Assembly: GCA_002007465.1 (NCBI GenBank)
Contig: LNAC01000101.1
Span: forward strand, 3,944,459-4,008,458
DNA length: 64,000 nt
From: Ailurus styani
Taxonomy: Eukaryota > Chordata > Mammalia > Carnivora > Ailuridae
Reading direction: 5' to 3'
Shown one piece after another: positions 1 through 9,620 of the stretch. A program made the position numbers and the translations under genes. The notes beneath the pieces were generated by a model that made no database searches, was not told the DNA's origin, and saw only the letters and a list, made by a program, of their open reading frames with translations. The stretch's first letter is position 1. Each line of letters opens with the position of its first letter.

Positions 1-1017
1 TATAGACACGTATATACTGTGTAATGTAAACTTCTAGAGGCCTAAATTTGTCCCCAGTTTTTTCTAGAAGCCTTAACAGCCCCGTTGTTTATCTGTCCCC
101 TTTTTTTCTCTATTTGCTTCTATAATGATTTCTCAAACTTAAAAAATTAGAATATGCCATGAAAAGCACTGAAATAACATAGAAGTATTAATAAAGGGGT
201 AAAAGAAACAAAAGTACACTTAATAACCACACATTCGGGGCAGCGGTTTCTATATTCATTCAGAGGGGCAGGGTTTACCATGGGGTTGTGAGGTCCTGGG
301 GGAGGCCGGGCGACCCTCCAGGCAGCCCTCCCCACGCCCGGTCTCAGTGGGGATGGGTGGACAGCATTACTCTGACCCAGGGCCCTGCGTCTGCCAGGTT
401 CCTGGGGCCAAGCCAGATTGGTGTCTGTTCCCAGCTCTCCGAGGCCAGATTTCCCAGAAGGATACCGGCCACCATCTCCACCTATGCTCTCAGATACCTC
501 CCAACCTGGTCTGGACTTTCCAGGGGCCTTTCTGGTCCTGGCGGCAGACCAACACTTCTTGGCTGTGGCTGACTTCCCACGGCTCCCACACTCTGGGTGC
601 TCTGCCTTGCACACCAATGTGCTGGCTCTTCCCGAGGCATCAGCAATTCATGTGGAAAAGTCACAACAACACAACAAAGCCCAGGATGTATTTGACAGTT
701 CTCAATGAATTACCAGCACGACAGGACTGCCCAGAGTCCATTTAAACTTCAACACAGACATGGGATCTGCCTCCACTGTGCCCGGCTTGGTCTCAGCCCA
801 TTGTCATTATTGCCTGGATCACAACTGTCTCACTAGTCTCCCGGATCTTGCCCTGAGCCCCCCACTCTATCCTCCTACGGTCAGTGGGATCATATGGAAA
901 CCTAAGGCCCATCCTGTTCCTCCTCTGCTCAGGACCCTTCCCAGGGATCTCACCTCACTCACCGTAAAAGCCAAACACTCTCTCTTGGCCCCCAAGGTTG
1001 ATGCTAGCTGACCCCGC

Positions 1018-1192
1018 CACCTCTGTGACTGGTCTCCATACAGGCCTGCCTGCCTCAGGGCCTTTGCACTGGTTGCTTTCTTTGCCTGGAACACTTTCCT
1101 CGGATCTCCGAGGAGCTCTTTCCCTTGCTTCCTTCTAGCTTTTGCTCAATTGTCACCCTTTTTTTTTTTAAGATTTATTTATTTATTTATTT

Positions 1193-1241
<49 letters not shown>

Positions 1242-1652
1242 CAAGTAGGCAGAGAGGCAGGCAGAGAGGAGGAAGCAGGCTCCCTGCTGAGCAGGGAGCC
1301 CGATGCGGGGCTCGATTCCAGGACCCTGAGAACATGACCTGAGCTAAAGGCAGAGGCCTTAACCCACTGAGCCACCCAGGCGCCCAACTGTGACCTTCTT
1401 GATGAGACCTCTGACCACTCAATAAAACATGGCACCCCACTCTCACCCCTTTTCTCCTCTCCTTGATTTTCCTCCATAGCTTGTATTTTTAGTACACGCT
1501 ATTATTCTCTTTCTTTATTTCTCCCATCATGAGGGAGTTCCATGAGGGCAGGGTTTTTGTCTTTTTTGTTCACCGCTGAATCCCTAGTGCCTAGAACAGC
1601 ACCTGGCATATAACAGGCATTTGATAAATCCTGGTGGAATGAACCTTAGACA
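1018..1652 (+). mobile_element. L2 LINE 3' end, split by a can-SINE
   Basis: The text matches the L2 3' region as I know it: a CCTTTGCACTGG stretch near 1060, a CCATGAGGGCAGGGTTTTTGT stretch near 1540, then CCTAGAACAGCACCTGGCA near 1590 and a tail resembling TTTGATAAATCCTGGTGGAATGAA. A later can-SINE insertion at 1158-1385 separates the halves. Old and diverged, non-coding. Confidence 0.75.
1158..1385 (-). mobile_element. can-SINE with expanded (GA)n tract
   Basis: Reverse-oriented tRNA-derived can-SINE. The plus strand reads poly-T, AAGATTTATTTATTTATTT, a GA run at about 1194-1238, then GAGCCACCCAGGCGCCC, which is the reverse of the SINE head. The (GA)n run is the normal CT-rich can-SINE middle, expanded here into a microsatellite. 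It lies inside an older L2. Confidence 0.95.
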
Positions 1653-2451
1653 GGGGAGGGGGAAAGCCAAAGGAGGCTAACACCCCTCTGGTGACAGCCC
1701 TTCTGCAATCCCTTTAACCCTCCCCCACTGCTGAGGTCATTGAGGTCGCTGAGGCCCAGGCTCCGTCCCGGCTCTGGGTGGTCCGCCGTGGAGGCCGCAC
1801 TCTGGGGAGGCCTGTGGGTTTCACGGGGCGTGGGCCAGGGCTGGGCCCGCCTTGCCCACCGACGTGTCCCCATGGTCTGCCCCAGACTGCTGGGGTCCTT
1901 GTTGCCTCCTGGCCGACCCAGCGGGCCAGTGGAGAAACCCAGGACAGAGCAGGCCTGCAAATCAGCCCGGGGGACTCCACTGGGGCCCATGTGGCTACAA
2001 CATGCAGGCCCCTGGCCATCTCTCTCGCTCCCTCTTGCACCACCCCCCTCCGCCGTCCTGACTCACCGGCTTCCTTGAGTGAGCCAGGCGCCCTGCACGT
2101 GATGCCTCATCTTCTTCCAACCAGCGCTGGAGACAAGGACCCTAACCTTCCCATTAGAGTTAGTCTGATGGAAACAGCTATGGCTTTTGGGTTCACTTAG
2201 ATTTGGAGTGGGGGAATTGGATCTCTTGTCCCGTTATTCAGAATTAGGGTGTTGGGGATAGGCAAATGCTAATGACATGCCGTATTAAGGTTTAAAACAC
2301 TCTGTGCCATCCCTACACCTTCTCACCCAGGCAGGCCCGAATGCCAGTGGGGGTCCCGTGATCGTGGACTCTGCATGGAATTCTGGGGCAGAGGAGTCTG
2401 GGGCGGGACACTGGGCGGCCTGGTACCCCCACCCCAGCCCAGGATACGCAC

Positions 2452-2616
2452 TTTGGTAGTCCAGCCGCAGTGACACGACATCCTTGAACAGGATGCCCTC
2501 CTGCCTCACCAGCTGCCCGGCCTCCTCCTGCGGGCCTTGCTCCCCCACGGCCAGCTTGAGCATGTCCTCGTCCATCACTCTTGGCTCCCCGGAGTCGTAC
2601 AGCCGCTGCATTTTCC
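2452..2616 (-). CDS. DRC3: DRC3 (LRRC48) first coding exon, partial gene
   Basis: DRC3 is a leucine-rich-repeat subunit of the nexin-dynein regulatory complex, which coordinates dynein arms in motile cilia and sperm flagella. Reading the minus strand, an acceptor ending TCTTTTAG (2618-2617) is followed by GGAAA and the start codon at 2611-2609. The next 53 codons begin MQRLYDSGEPRVMDEDMLKL and include GPQEEAGQL, QEGILFKDV and SLRLDYQ. I recognise this as the N-terminus of mammalian DRC3, just before its first leucine-rich repeat. The exon ends in phase 1 at 2452, where CCAAA meets the donor GTGCGT. The full protein is about 520 residues in human, so about a tenth is present. The frame is intact. 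The gene identity comes from remembered family sequence, not a search. Confidence 0.85.
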
Positions 2617-4594
2617 CTAAAAGACATCACGTTCCTCTTCCACTGTCTGCTTCTCCCTTTGTCTGAGGACAGGGTCTGGCTGGGGTCTCTTTAAGGCATT
2701 GTGGAGCACGGTGACAGTCACAGAGGCTTCGGGGCCACCTCCTCCCACTCCTGGGCCCACTCCACCCAGGGGCTAGTACTTGCGCACCAAGCCTCTCCAG
2801 GCCTTTGCCAGCAACCATCTGCCCTGTGCTGCCTGGCACCCACCTGCAGGGGTGCACCCCTCAGTCTCACAACCACACCTGTGGCCCTACCCCCACCCAG
2901 CAGACTGGTGCCCACGCTGGTCTCTTTGGCCCCTGGAGCTTGGCTCCCCTTATGGCTGTGGCTGTCTTCGGCCTCTGGCTATCCTCAGCCAGCCTTGTTC
3001 TGTGTCTTGCCACCAACTGCTGACCAGGATCCTTGGCAGCCCCCGCCAGGCAGAGCGGCTCCCTTTCTCTCAGAGACTGCCCCCAACTCCCCACAAGCTG
3101 CTCAGCGCGTGGAGATTGGCGGACACTGACCCAAGCTGGCCATTCCTATTCTTCCCCTGAGAAATGTGAACTTGGGGCAGCAGGATGAAAGTCCCGTCAC
3201 AGCTGGCTGTGTGAGCTGGGTGGGGGGAACTGGGGGGTTGCTAGCTAGCCAGACATGTGGTTAAGAAGAGAGAACAAAAGGAGGAGGATACAGATGGACA
3301 GAGGGAACCAAAGATGGGAACCGAGGTGGACCAGAAAATAAGACAAAAGTGCTGAAGACTGACACAGTCTTTGCTGGCTTTCCTGCCCCTAATGTCCCTA
3401 ATTCCAGGCCCTGTGAGAGTTTCTTGACTTCTCACATTAAATCGAATTTTACTTAAACTGAGTCTAGTAGGTTTCTGCTGCTAATGGGCCAAAGGATCTG
3501 GCTGAAACCCTGCAGGCAAATGGGGGATCTGTGGAGTTGGGCAGTCACAGGCTGGCCTTGGGCTGCTGTTCCTGGCTGGACAGAGGCAGAGCCCTGGGAA
3601 GCCTGGGCACCGTGACCTCATTCTCGTCCTTACCAACCTAAGAGTGAGAATGTCCAGAAGGGCTGGACCCTTCTGGGAAGGCGCACTCTAGGGGAAGCTC
3701 CCAGATTTTGCCTCCTGGACCTTCTGGAAACACAGTCATCCCTTCTACTTCCCACCCCTGTTTCTCACCTCCCTGCTGGCTTCACCATCTACCTTTGCCC
3801 TCTTGGTCCCTGACATGAAGGCCTCTTTCCGGTTGCTGGGCAGCCCCTGTATTACTCTACTGAGCACTGCTGGAGAGACTCCTGGTGTTGGGGTGACGGT
3901 GTCCACCACAGACTGGGGTGGGCCCAGCAATCCTGCCACCTGGTCTTAGAGACTGCCACTTCCCTCCTCACCCTCCCCACCATCCACTTGGATGCAGCTT
4001 ATATAAACATGCATCTGCCATTTCTGGGCTGTCTGTGATCAAATGTCCCTATGCATTTAACTGTCATGTGTCCTTTTCTTCTGCCCCCAAGGAGCCACAG
4101 CCTCCCCGAGTCCCACTCCCACCCCCGAGCACTACCCCCGCCATGCTGCTTCTCCACCTGCGCCTTCCGTCTTCCCACTCTCTCCAGTGTCTCAACACTG
4201 GCTCCGAATCCTTAGAGTGAATGGGTCAACTCCCAGAGACATTTCCCGTCCTCCCCCTCTTTCCATCTCCCCGCTCTTTTGAAGCATTTTTTTTCCCTAA
4301 GATTTCCCATAATCTGACACCAATTTGCCTTTGGGGAAATTTTAATGTGCGGAGTTTGGCAGATGTTACCTGCAAAAGTGTTTGTGCTTTTTCAAAGAAA
4401 AGTGCTGTACTTTGGGAAATGCTTCTTAATTCCGATTTCAGAACCGTAACTGACTTCTCATTACTCCCACTTCATCTAGGTCTGGCACCTGGGAGGGATC
4501 AGGCTTGCTTTTCCGTCAAGCCCGCAATCACTACTCAACGGGCAATGGTTGTGAGGCACGCTCTCTCTTAAGCACACGAAGGCAAGATTTGGAA

Positions 4595-4690
4595 ACTGGG
4601 TGTGCATTCTTTGGCAACTAACCTCACCTGTCTAAGCCTCTGACTTCCCGTCTGTAAAAATGGGTAATCCTCCCTCCTACATTTGTTTAA
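4595..4690 (+). mobile_element. MIR fragment
   Basis: Resembles the MIR stretch GCAACTTACTTAACCTCTCTGAGCC followed by TCTGTAAAATGGG; here CTAAGCCTCTGACTTCCCGT then CTGTAAAAATGGGTAATCCT. Confidence 0.65.
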
Positions 4691-4864
4691 GATCATTTAT
4701 TCAGCCCACACATGTGTCATGAATAGCTACTACATGCCATGAATAAAACAGATCTCCTTCCCTCTGTTTCAGATGTGAATCAGATCATCATACAAATATT
4801 TAATTACAAACCATGACAAGTTTGTAGATGTAGGGAACGAGGACAGCATACATTAGGGGCACCT

Positions 4865-5175
4865 GGCCTGGCCAGGGGAGACAGGCCTGGGATCTGAAGG
4901 AGGAGTAGGAAAGAAGGAAGAAGGAAGAGGGAACAGCACAGCAAGGGCCCGGAGGTGGGAGAGAAGAAGCCATATTCCATTTGGGCTGAAGTGAAGCAAG
5001 GCTGGAGGGACCTACGGGAATTTATTATCCTAGGATCCCTCGGAAGCTCCTGGGGCTTAATAAGGGCAGTGACGTGATCAGCTTTTGCTTTTAAGAGGCT
5101 CACTCTGTGTGTCGTACTGAGATTGGTAAGAGTCCTGAGCAGGGTGGTGGTAAGATGTGGCTGAGAGAGGTCTCC
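4865..5175 (-). mobile_element. L2 LINE fragment
   Basis: Reverse L2 3' text: GGGAACAGCACAGCAAGGGCC (4930s), AAGGGCAGTGACGTGATCAG (5065-5084) and a following stretch like AAAGATCACTCTGGCTG, all diverged. Confidence 0.65.
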
Positions 5176-5199
5176 GGGAACTTAACTTATATGTGGGAC

Positions 5200-5560
5200 T
5201 AATCATCTGCAGTTTCCAGATTTAAAAAAATGGAAGCTAGTTAGAAAGGTTAAGTAGGGGCGCCTGGGTGGCTCTGTGGGTTAAAGCCTCTGCCTTCGGC
5301 TCAGGTCATGATCTCAGGGTCCTGGGACTGAGGCCCGCATCAGCATCGGGATTTCTGCTCAGCGGGGAGCCTGCTTCTTCCTCTCTCTGCCTGCCTCTCA
5401 GCCTGCTTGTGATCTCTCTCTTTCTCTGTCAAATAAATAAATAAAATCTTAAAAAAAAAAAGAAAGGTTAAGTAGATGCCTAAGTTAACTCATTTATATG
5501 GCCTACGGCAGAGGCAGGGGACCATGACTCCAGAGCCCATTTTCTTAACCATCACTCAAA
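5200..5560 (-). mobile_element. MIR fragment interrupted by a can-SINE
   Basis: The two halves read as a reverse MIR: CTGCAGTTTCCAGATTT...AAATGGAAGC before the SINE, and GCAGAGGCAGGG...GACTCCAGAGCCCATTTTCTTAACC after it. Confidence 0.55.
5258..5460 (+). mobile_element. Full-length can-SINE with perfect 15-bp TSD
   Basis: It starts GGGCGCCTGGGTGGCTCTGT and ends AAATAAATAAATAAAATC plus poly-A. It is flanked by exact copies of AGAAAGGTTAAGTAG at 5243-5257 and 5461-5475, so it is a clean, fairly recent insertion into an older MIR. Confidence 0.97.
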
Positions 5561-5909
5561 ACTGTACCCAGGGTGCTGTGGATTTTCCTAGTCACAATGC
5601 ACAGCGTTTCTCACAGCTGTTGTGGGTCAGGGCCGAGGCCTGACCGCTCCTCCCCTAAAGAGGCTTTTATCAATAATTTACCACCCAACCTGGGTTCCTG
5701 TTGACTTGCCTGACAACAGTATTGGTGGTGAAGACCAGAGGTAGGAGACAGGGAAAGCAGCAGAGAGTCCTACACCACTGCCAATGGAGCAGCCTCCTCA
5801 CGGAGAAACAAGACCAGAACTGTCCTGTGAAGCAAGAACTTGGGATCGATTGAATCTGAAAAACATAGCCCCCACTGGCCATGGATTACCGCGAGAAAAT
5901 CAACAAGTA

Positions 5910-6100
5910 ACGGAGTGCTGACTGGATACCAAGTGCACATTCAATACTTAATTGCATGTCGGCTCTGGAAACCACTGGAGAAAAGAGTCCTAATTCCCTC
6001 ATTTCCCAGAGACGGAAACAGGCCCGGGAGGGGAAGGAAATTGTCCAAAGTCGTACAACGAGCTACTGAGAAGACAGAGGAATGGAACTCTACTTGATAC
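5910..6100 (-). mobile_element. MIR fragment
   Basis: Reverse MIR features: CCCTCATTTCCCAGAGACGG, GGAAATTGTCCAAAGTCGTAC and AGACAGAGGAATGGAACTC match the usual GATGAGGAAACTGAGG, TTGCCCAAGGTCAC and GCAGAGCTGGGACT segments. Confidence 0.7.
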
Positions 6101-6480
6101 AGGATCAGGTGAAGAATACAAATACATTTATGACAGTTAAGAGGTCGGATATGAGGGTTAACTATCGAAGAACTTATCAGTGACTGGGGACCTTTGTTTC
6201 GATAAAAGGGATCAGGCCAGGAGGTCGCGGGATGGAGCCCCTAAAAAAGATCTCTTCGAGCCCTGCTCCCCGAGGAAACGCGTCCTTAGCATTTCTTTCT
6301 CATCCAAAGGCCTGAAAGCCCAGTGTCTCAGCCCGCCCGTGAAGTGGCTGGCAGAGAACCTGTGTGCTCATTTTACAGGTGAGGAGGGCCGGGCCGACTC
6401 CCAGAGAAAAGGTCAGAGGAAAGCGTTAAGTCGAGGGTCTGTCTGCCCCTGCGAGTCCTCCCGCCGTCTCCGCTCCAAGG

Positions 6481-6487
6481 TCTCACC
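6481..6487 (-). other. DRC3: Candidate splice donor of the DRC3 5'-UTR exon
   Basis: The minus strand reads TTGAGAGG followed by GTGAGACC, a good donor match, with GT at 6486-6485. It sits in the CpG island just downstream, in DRC3 sense, of the X-box motifs, where a first exon would be expected. No transcript evidence is available; other donors nearby are possible. Confidence 0.3.
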
Positions 6488-6537
6488 CTCTCAAGCGCCG
6501 GCCACCCGACTGCTTCCAAGCAGAGGACGCTTCTCCC

Positions 6538-6553
6538 GGTTACTAAGGGAACC
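6538..6553 (-). promoter_or_regulatory. X-box-like RFX motif
   Basis: The plus strand reads GGTTACTAAGGGAACC; the minus strand holds GTTCCC-TT-AGTAAC. The second half fits the RFX consensus RGYAAC exactly, and the first half is one base from GTNRCC. RFX2/RFX3 sites are typical of ciliary gene promoters, fitting DRC3. Confidence 0.55.
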
Positions 6554-6557
6554 AAGC

Positions 6558-6583
6558 GTTGCCAGTCGGTTGCTAAGGGGAAG
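6558..6583. promoter_or_regulatory. Second X-box-like motif cluster
   Basis: A GTTGCC half site at 6558-6563 is followed by GGTTGCTAAGGGGAAG at 6568-6583, whose minus strand contains the exact half site AGCAAC. It repeats the core GGTTRCTAAGGG of the 6538 motif 30 bp away, so the two look like duplicated sites. Confidence 0.5.
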
Positions 6584-6616
6584 TCGCGCGGTAGACATCC
6601 TGGGTGAAAGTTGACG

Positions 6617-6625
6617 GTCACGTGA
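6617..6625. promoter_or_regulatory. E-box GTCACGTGA
   Basis: GTCACGTGA matches the USF/MiT-TFE E-box and 9 of 10 positions of the CLEAR element GTCACGTGAC. It lies between the X-boxes and the CCAAT cluster. Whether it is bound is unknown. Confidence 0.45.
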
Positions 6626-6689
6626 TAGCAGTCCTTGGGTGGGGAAATACTCCTACCACCAACCAGCAGTAGAAAAAACAAACGTTTCT

Positions 6690-6992
6690 CCAATCAGCAC
6701 TTTCTATGGGCAGGGATATTGGTAGCCCCGCCTCTTCCCCGCCCCCACTTGAGTGATTGACTCGTCTCTTGTCCAATAATAGTAAGGAGTCGCTAGATTG
6801 ACCAAAATATTGCGGAATCAGAACACACAGAGTCTTGTTCGGAGGCGGGCCAGGGCGGGTGCCGCTACGCCTGACGGAGATTCCTGTGACCTAGCTCGCC
6901 GCTCCGCCCAATCGGGCGCCGCGGGGTAGGCGGGGCTTCGCGAGGGAGGCGTAGGGGCCAATCGGAGAAGGGCTGGGCAGGCGCTGCCCAAT
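6690..6992. promoter_or_regulatory. Six CCAAT boxes (probable NF-Y sites)
   Basis: Forward CCAAT at 6690-6694, 6773-6777, 6908-6912, 6958-6962 and 6988-6992, and reverse ATTGG at 6718-6722. Several have the NF-Y-favoured flanks CCAATCRG or CCAATAGG. Such clusters are common in divergent CpG-island promoters. Confidence 0.65.
6726..6746. promoter_or_regulatory. Tandem GC boxes
   Basis: CCCCGCCTC at 6726-6734 and CCCCGCCCCC at 6737-6746 are Sp1/KLF-type sites. A further one, GGGTGGGGCGGGGGC, is at 7043-7057, about 100 bp before the TOM1L2 start codon. Confidence 0.55.
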
Positions 6993-7149
6993 AGGGACGC
7001 GACAAGGGGTGGGGTCAGGGGCCGGGCGTTCGGCGTTCGGGAGGGTGGGGCGGGGGCAAGTGTCAGTCAGGTCGGGAGCGCGACGGGGGACAGCGGGGAC
7101 CCGGGCGGCTGACAGGGGGCCCGGGCCGCTGCCGTGTTGTCCGCTCAAG

Positions 7150-7201
7150 ATGGAGTTCCTCCTGGGGAACCCGTTCAGCACCCCGGTGGGGCAGTGCCTC
7201 G
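7150..7201 (+). CDS. TOM1L2: TOM1L2 coding exon 1, partial gene
   Basis: TOM1L2 is a TOM1-family adaptor with an N-terminal VHS domain, a ubiquitin-binding GAT domain and a clathrin-binding tail; it acts in endosomal sorting. The exon encodes MEFLLGNPFSTPVGQCL, which I recognise as the start of mammalian TOM1L2; the paralogue TOM1 has a close variant. It ends in phase 1 with one G before the donor GTAAGG at 7202, so the next residue can be the expected Glu. The start codon has A at -3 and G at +4, a strong Kozak context. The reading frame is open upstream to about 7009 without an ATG, so no longer N-terminus is indicated. Only 17 of about 500 residues are in the window. TOM1L2 is normally the neighbour of DRC3, which supports the call. 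Confidence 0.9.
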
Positions 7202-7814
7202 GTAAGGCCGCGCGAAGGGTGGGCAGTCTGGGTGGACGACCGCGGCGTCTGACGGGGCTGGTGAGGACCGCGGGCCTTTGCCGGGCACCGGTGCCACCCC
7301 ACGGGCCTCCCGGGCATCCTTGCCGTCGGGCCTCTGGCCACGGGCTGCCTGGGCCTGCTCACGGCGCCCGTGCCACCGTACCAGGCGGCTCCCCGAGGCC
7401 CCAGCTTGGACTCGGGAGATGCTCCGCGCGTCCCTCCCGATCCGGGCCCAGCCCCTCCCGGCTCCTGGAGGTGGTGCCGGCTGCTGGGGTCGGCTTGCCT
7501 CCTCCCCGGCTGGCAGATGCCATCGAGTGCGCCCTCATCCAGGCCGACAGTGTCGCTGCCACTGCCGCCAGGACCCAGTTCTCCCACACCCTTCTCCCTC
7601 CATCCTTGTCCCTCTTTTCAGTACCAGCAGCCCTCAGACCGGGCACCCTCCCAGAGAATACTCCCTGCTTCGAGACTTGCTAATTAGAGCTGCAATTCAG
7701 CTAGGCTGTAGGAGGGACTGGGATGGGGGGAAGGGTTCCCAGAGGGTGATTATCTTGCCAGGGGGATGGCATGCCTGCACTGCCTCTGGGGAAGAAGGGA
7801 GGCTGTGTTATTTA

Positions 7815-7985
7815 ATGATAAGAGTCCTGGACTGGGAATCAGGAAGCCTGGGCTCCAGGAGAGGCTTTGCCAGTGACTCTTCCTATATGACCTTGTGCAA
7901 GTCACTGCTCTTTCTGGTTGGACATTTTCCCTGTCTCTTAGGTGTTTGGAGGTGAGATGCGCTAGGTCCCTTCAAGTTCTAAAGT
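7815..7985 (+). mobile_element. MIR
   Basis: GAGTCCTGGACTGGGAATCAG, GCCTGGGCTCC, TGACCTTGTGCAAGTCACT and CTTAGGTG follow the MIR core order. Confidence 0.85.
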
Positions 7986-7989
7986 TTTG

Positions 7990-8850
7990 ACATTCCTTAG
8001 AGTAGTCTGCACGTTGACTATTGCTTCTCTGCTATATTAAATTCGCCCAAAGCTGAAGTCTTTTGGTGACAGCATAGAGAGAGGGGTACTCTGTAGTACC
8101 GGTTAATTCTACATGGCGGCTCTGGGCACCTGGAAAAGGGCACTAGAGATGATTGGTATCCTGGGTAAGGAAAAACCCAAGGCTATGTGAGTGAACACCA
8201 GAATGCTCCACTGTGTGGGGTTTCTTTATTAAAAAAGCAACTTGCCTTTTCACCCAAGACGGGAACTTTGGCCAACTGATGCGCTGAGAATGTTGATTGG
8301 TTTCTTTTAAAACTGGATTCCTCCTGGTTGGTGGAAGGACTGGTAAAACATCTTTTATGAGTGGAGACCTTTGGTGTCCTTCTGGGTCTGGCTGGTTTAG
8401 GCAGTAGTGATTTGTTTATTTCCTAATTTACTTATGACTTTCCGGCTTACTTTTTAGGCTTTAGTTCGGTCTGGGAAATTATTGAGGCCTCTCCTGTTGG
8501 CTAACTGGCATTTGGAAGCCTTTCTTTTCTTTATAAAGTTTTTGATAAGGGATATGATGGAACTGGGCCCGGGGTGAGTCTCTTCCTGCCTTTATCGACT
8601 ACTGTGTCTGTCTAGATTCTCTTCCTCATTTCCTTCCCTCAGGTGCTCTTTCTTTTCCAAAACCTCATTTCTTAGTTGGATATTGAATCCCAACCAGTTA
8701 TTGGAGGGAGCTGGTAAACCTGAGGGGAGGATTTGTTTTCTTTTCTATCTCCTTTTTAATAGGAAGTGCTACACCTTGGAAATGCCAGGGTAGCTGGTGA
8801 GGGGTAGAAGTTAAAGGACATTTAAAGATACACAAATATTAGGGATACGG
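7990..8850. other. Unique intronic stretch
   Basis: No repeat, exon-like or RNA feature recognised. Composition is balanced with several T-rich runs. Confidence 0.4.
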
Positions 8851-8864
8851 GGATACATAGAGAG

Positions 8865-9080
8865 TGGAAAGAGCATGATACTTCTATCAGGAAGCCCAAG
8901 TTGAGTTTTGCCTTACCCATTTTTTGGCTGTATGACCCTAGAAAATTGTGTGACCCTTCTGAACCTTAGTTCGTTGAGAGAGAATGAAAGAGAGAGATTC
9001 ATATTCAGAGTAGTACAGCTTAAGTGAGATGACAGTTGCCTAGTACATAGTAGAGGCACAATAAATTGTAGCTGTCACTG
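8865..9080 (+). mobile_element. MIR
   Basis: AGAGTGGAAAGAGCATGATAC, GGCTGTATGACCCTAGAAAA, CTTCTGAACCTTAGTT and CAGTTGCCTAGTACATAGTAG give a near full-length, diverged MIR. Confidence 0.75.
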
Positions 9081-9479
9081 TTAACAACAGAATAGTTAAG
9101 TTAGGGTTGAGTGTGGTATCTGGAGAGGATATGGGGACAATTGACCATCTGTGACCTGTGAAGGAACAGATTCCCCCAGCATCCACCACCTTAGACAAGA
9201 CAGTTGACCAGGAAGAGAAGGAAGCCTTCTCATTGTCCGTTGGTCAACAGGCAAGGCCCAGCTGATTTCACAGTTCAGATAAATTAAAGGATAGAAGGAG
9301 GTTCTAATGTAAATTCTGTACCGTCATGGCAAAGCGGAAAAGTGATTTTCGTGGCATTTGGTATTGTTAGTATTCTTTTAAAAGTTATGCCAAGTGGTTG
9401 ACGGGAGAGAAGGGAGACAAGGAATAAAACAACAAAGCTGATGAGTAAATAGTAGCTACAACTTGCCCAGAGCAGATCT

Positions 9480-9620
9480 ACAGCTAATATTTGCTTCTTC
9501 CTGCTGCTCTGTGGAGTAAGTTTTGTTTTCCTTCCCACTTTAGAGATGGGGAAACTGAGACTCAGAGGAGTGAAGCCACTGCTTAGCTGGGAAAAGGGAG
9601 AGCTAGGGTTTTGTAGCTGT
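9480..9620 (-). mobile_element. MIR fragment
   Basis: ACTTTAGAGATGGGGAAACTG, ACTCAGAGGAGTGAAG and GGGAGAGCTAGGGTTTTG are the reverse MIR core and 5' part. It lies within the longest chance ORF of the window. Confidence 0.7.

Larger units (their letters stand above)
1..2451 (-). other. DRC3: DRC3 intron downstream of its first coding exon
   Basis: This is intronic sequence on the DRC3 minus strand, running from the splice donor at 2451 toward the window start. I looked for the next DRC3 exon, which should continue into the first leucine-rich repeat, and did not find it, so it probably lies outside the window. Positions 1-1000 hold no repeat or exon I recognise. 1018-1652 is an L2 split by a can-SINE. 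1660-2440 is GC-rich unique sequence with overlapping chance ORFs on both strands. Confidence 0.6.
2617..6486 (-). other. DRC3: Probable DRC3 5'-UTR intron
   Basis: A splice acceptor sits just before the DRC3 start codon, so a non-coding 5' exon must lie at higher coordinates, presumably in the CpG island near 6.5 kb. This block is then the first intron. 2617-4590 holds only unique, rather GC-rich sequence with many overlapping short ORFs that look like chance. Repeats are listed separately. The upper boundary depends on the candidate donor at 6486 and is uncertain. Confidence 0.5.
6400..7520. promoter_or_regulatory. CpG island spanning the DRC3/TOM1L2 divergent promoter
   Basis: CpG dinucleotides are visibly dense, most strongly at 6830-7520. 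The island lies between the head-to-head DRC3 and TOM1L2 genes and continues into the start of TOM1L2 intron 1. No TATA box is obvious, as is usual for housekeeping CpG-island promoters. The boundaries are by eye. Confidence 0.8.

Noticed and set aside
1125..1477. Ser/Leu and Arg/Glu repeat ORFs near 1.2 kb
   Set aside because: They are translations of the (GA)n tract of a can-SINE.
5258..5330. tRNA genes at SINE heads
   Set aside because: The tRNA-like A and B boxes belong to can-SINEs; no cloverleaf with intact acceptor stem was seen.
7009..7683. 224-codon ORF containing the TOM1L2 start
   Set aside because: Its reading past 7201 runs through the GTAAGG splice donor into intron, and its beginning is not an ATG. 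Only 7150-7201 is coding.
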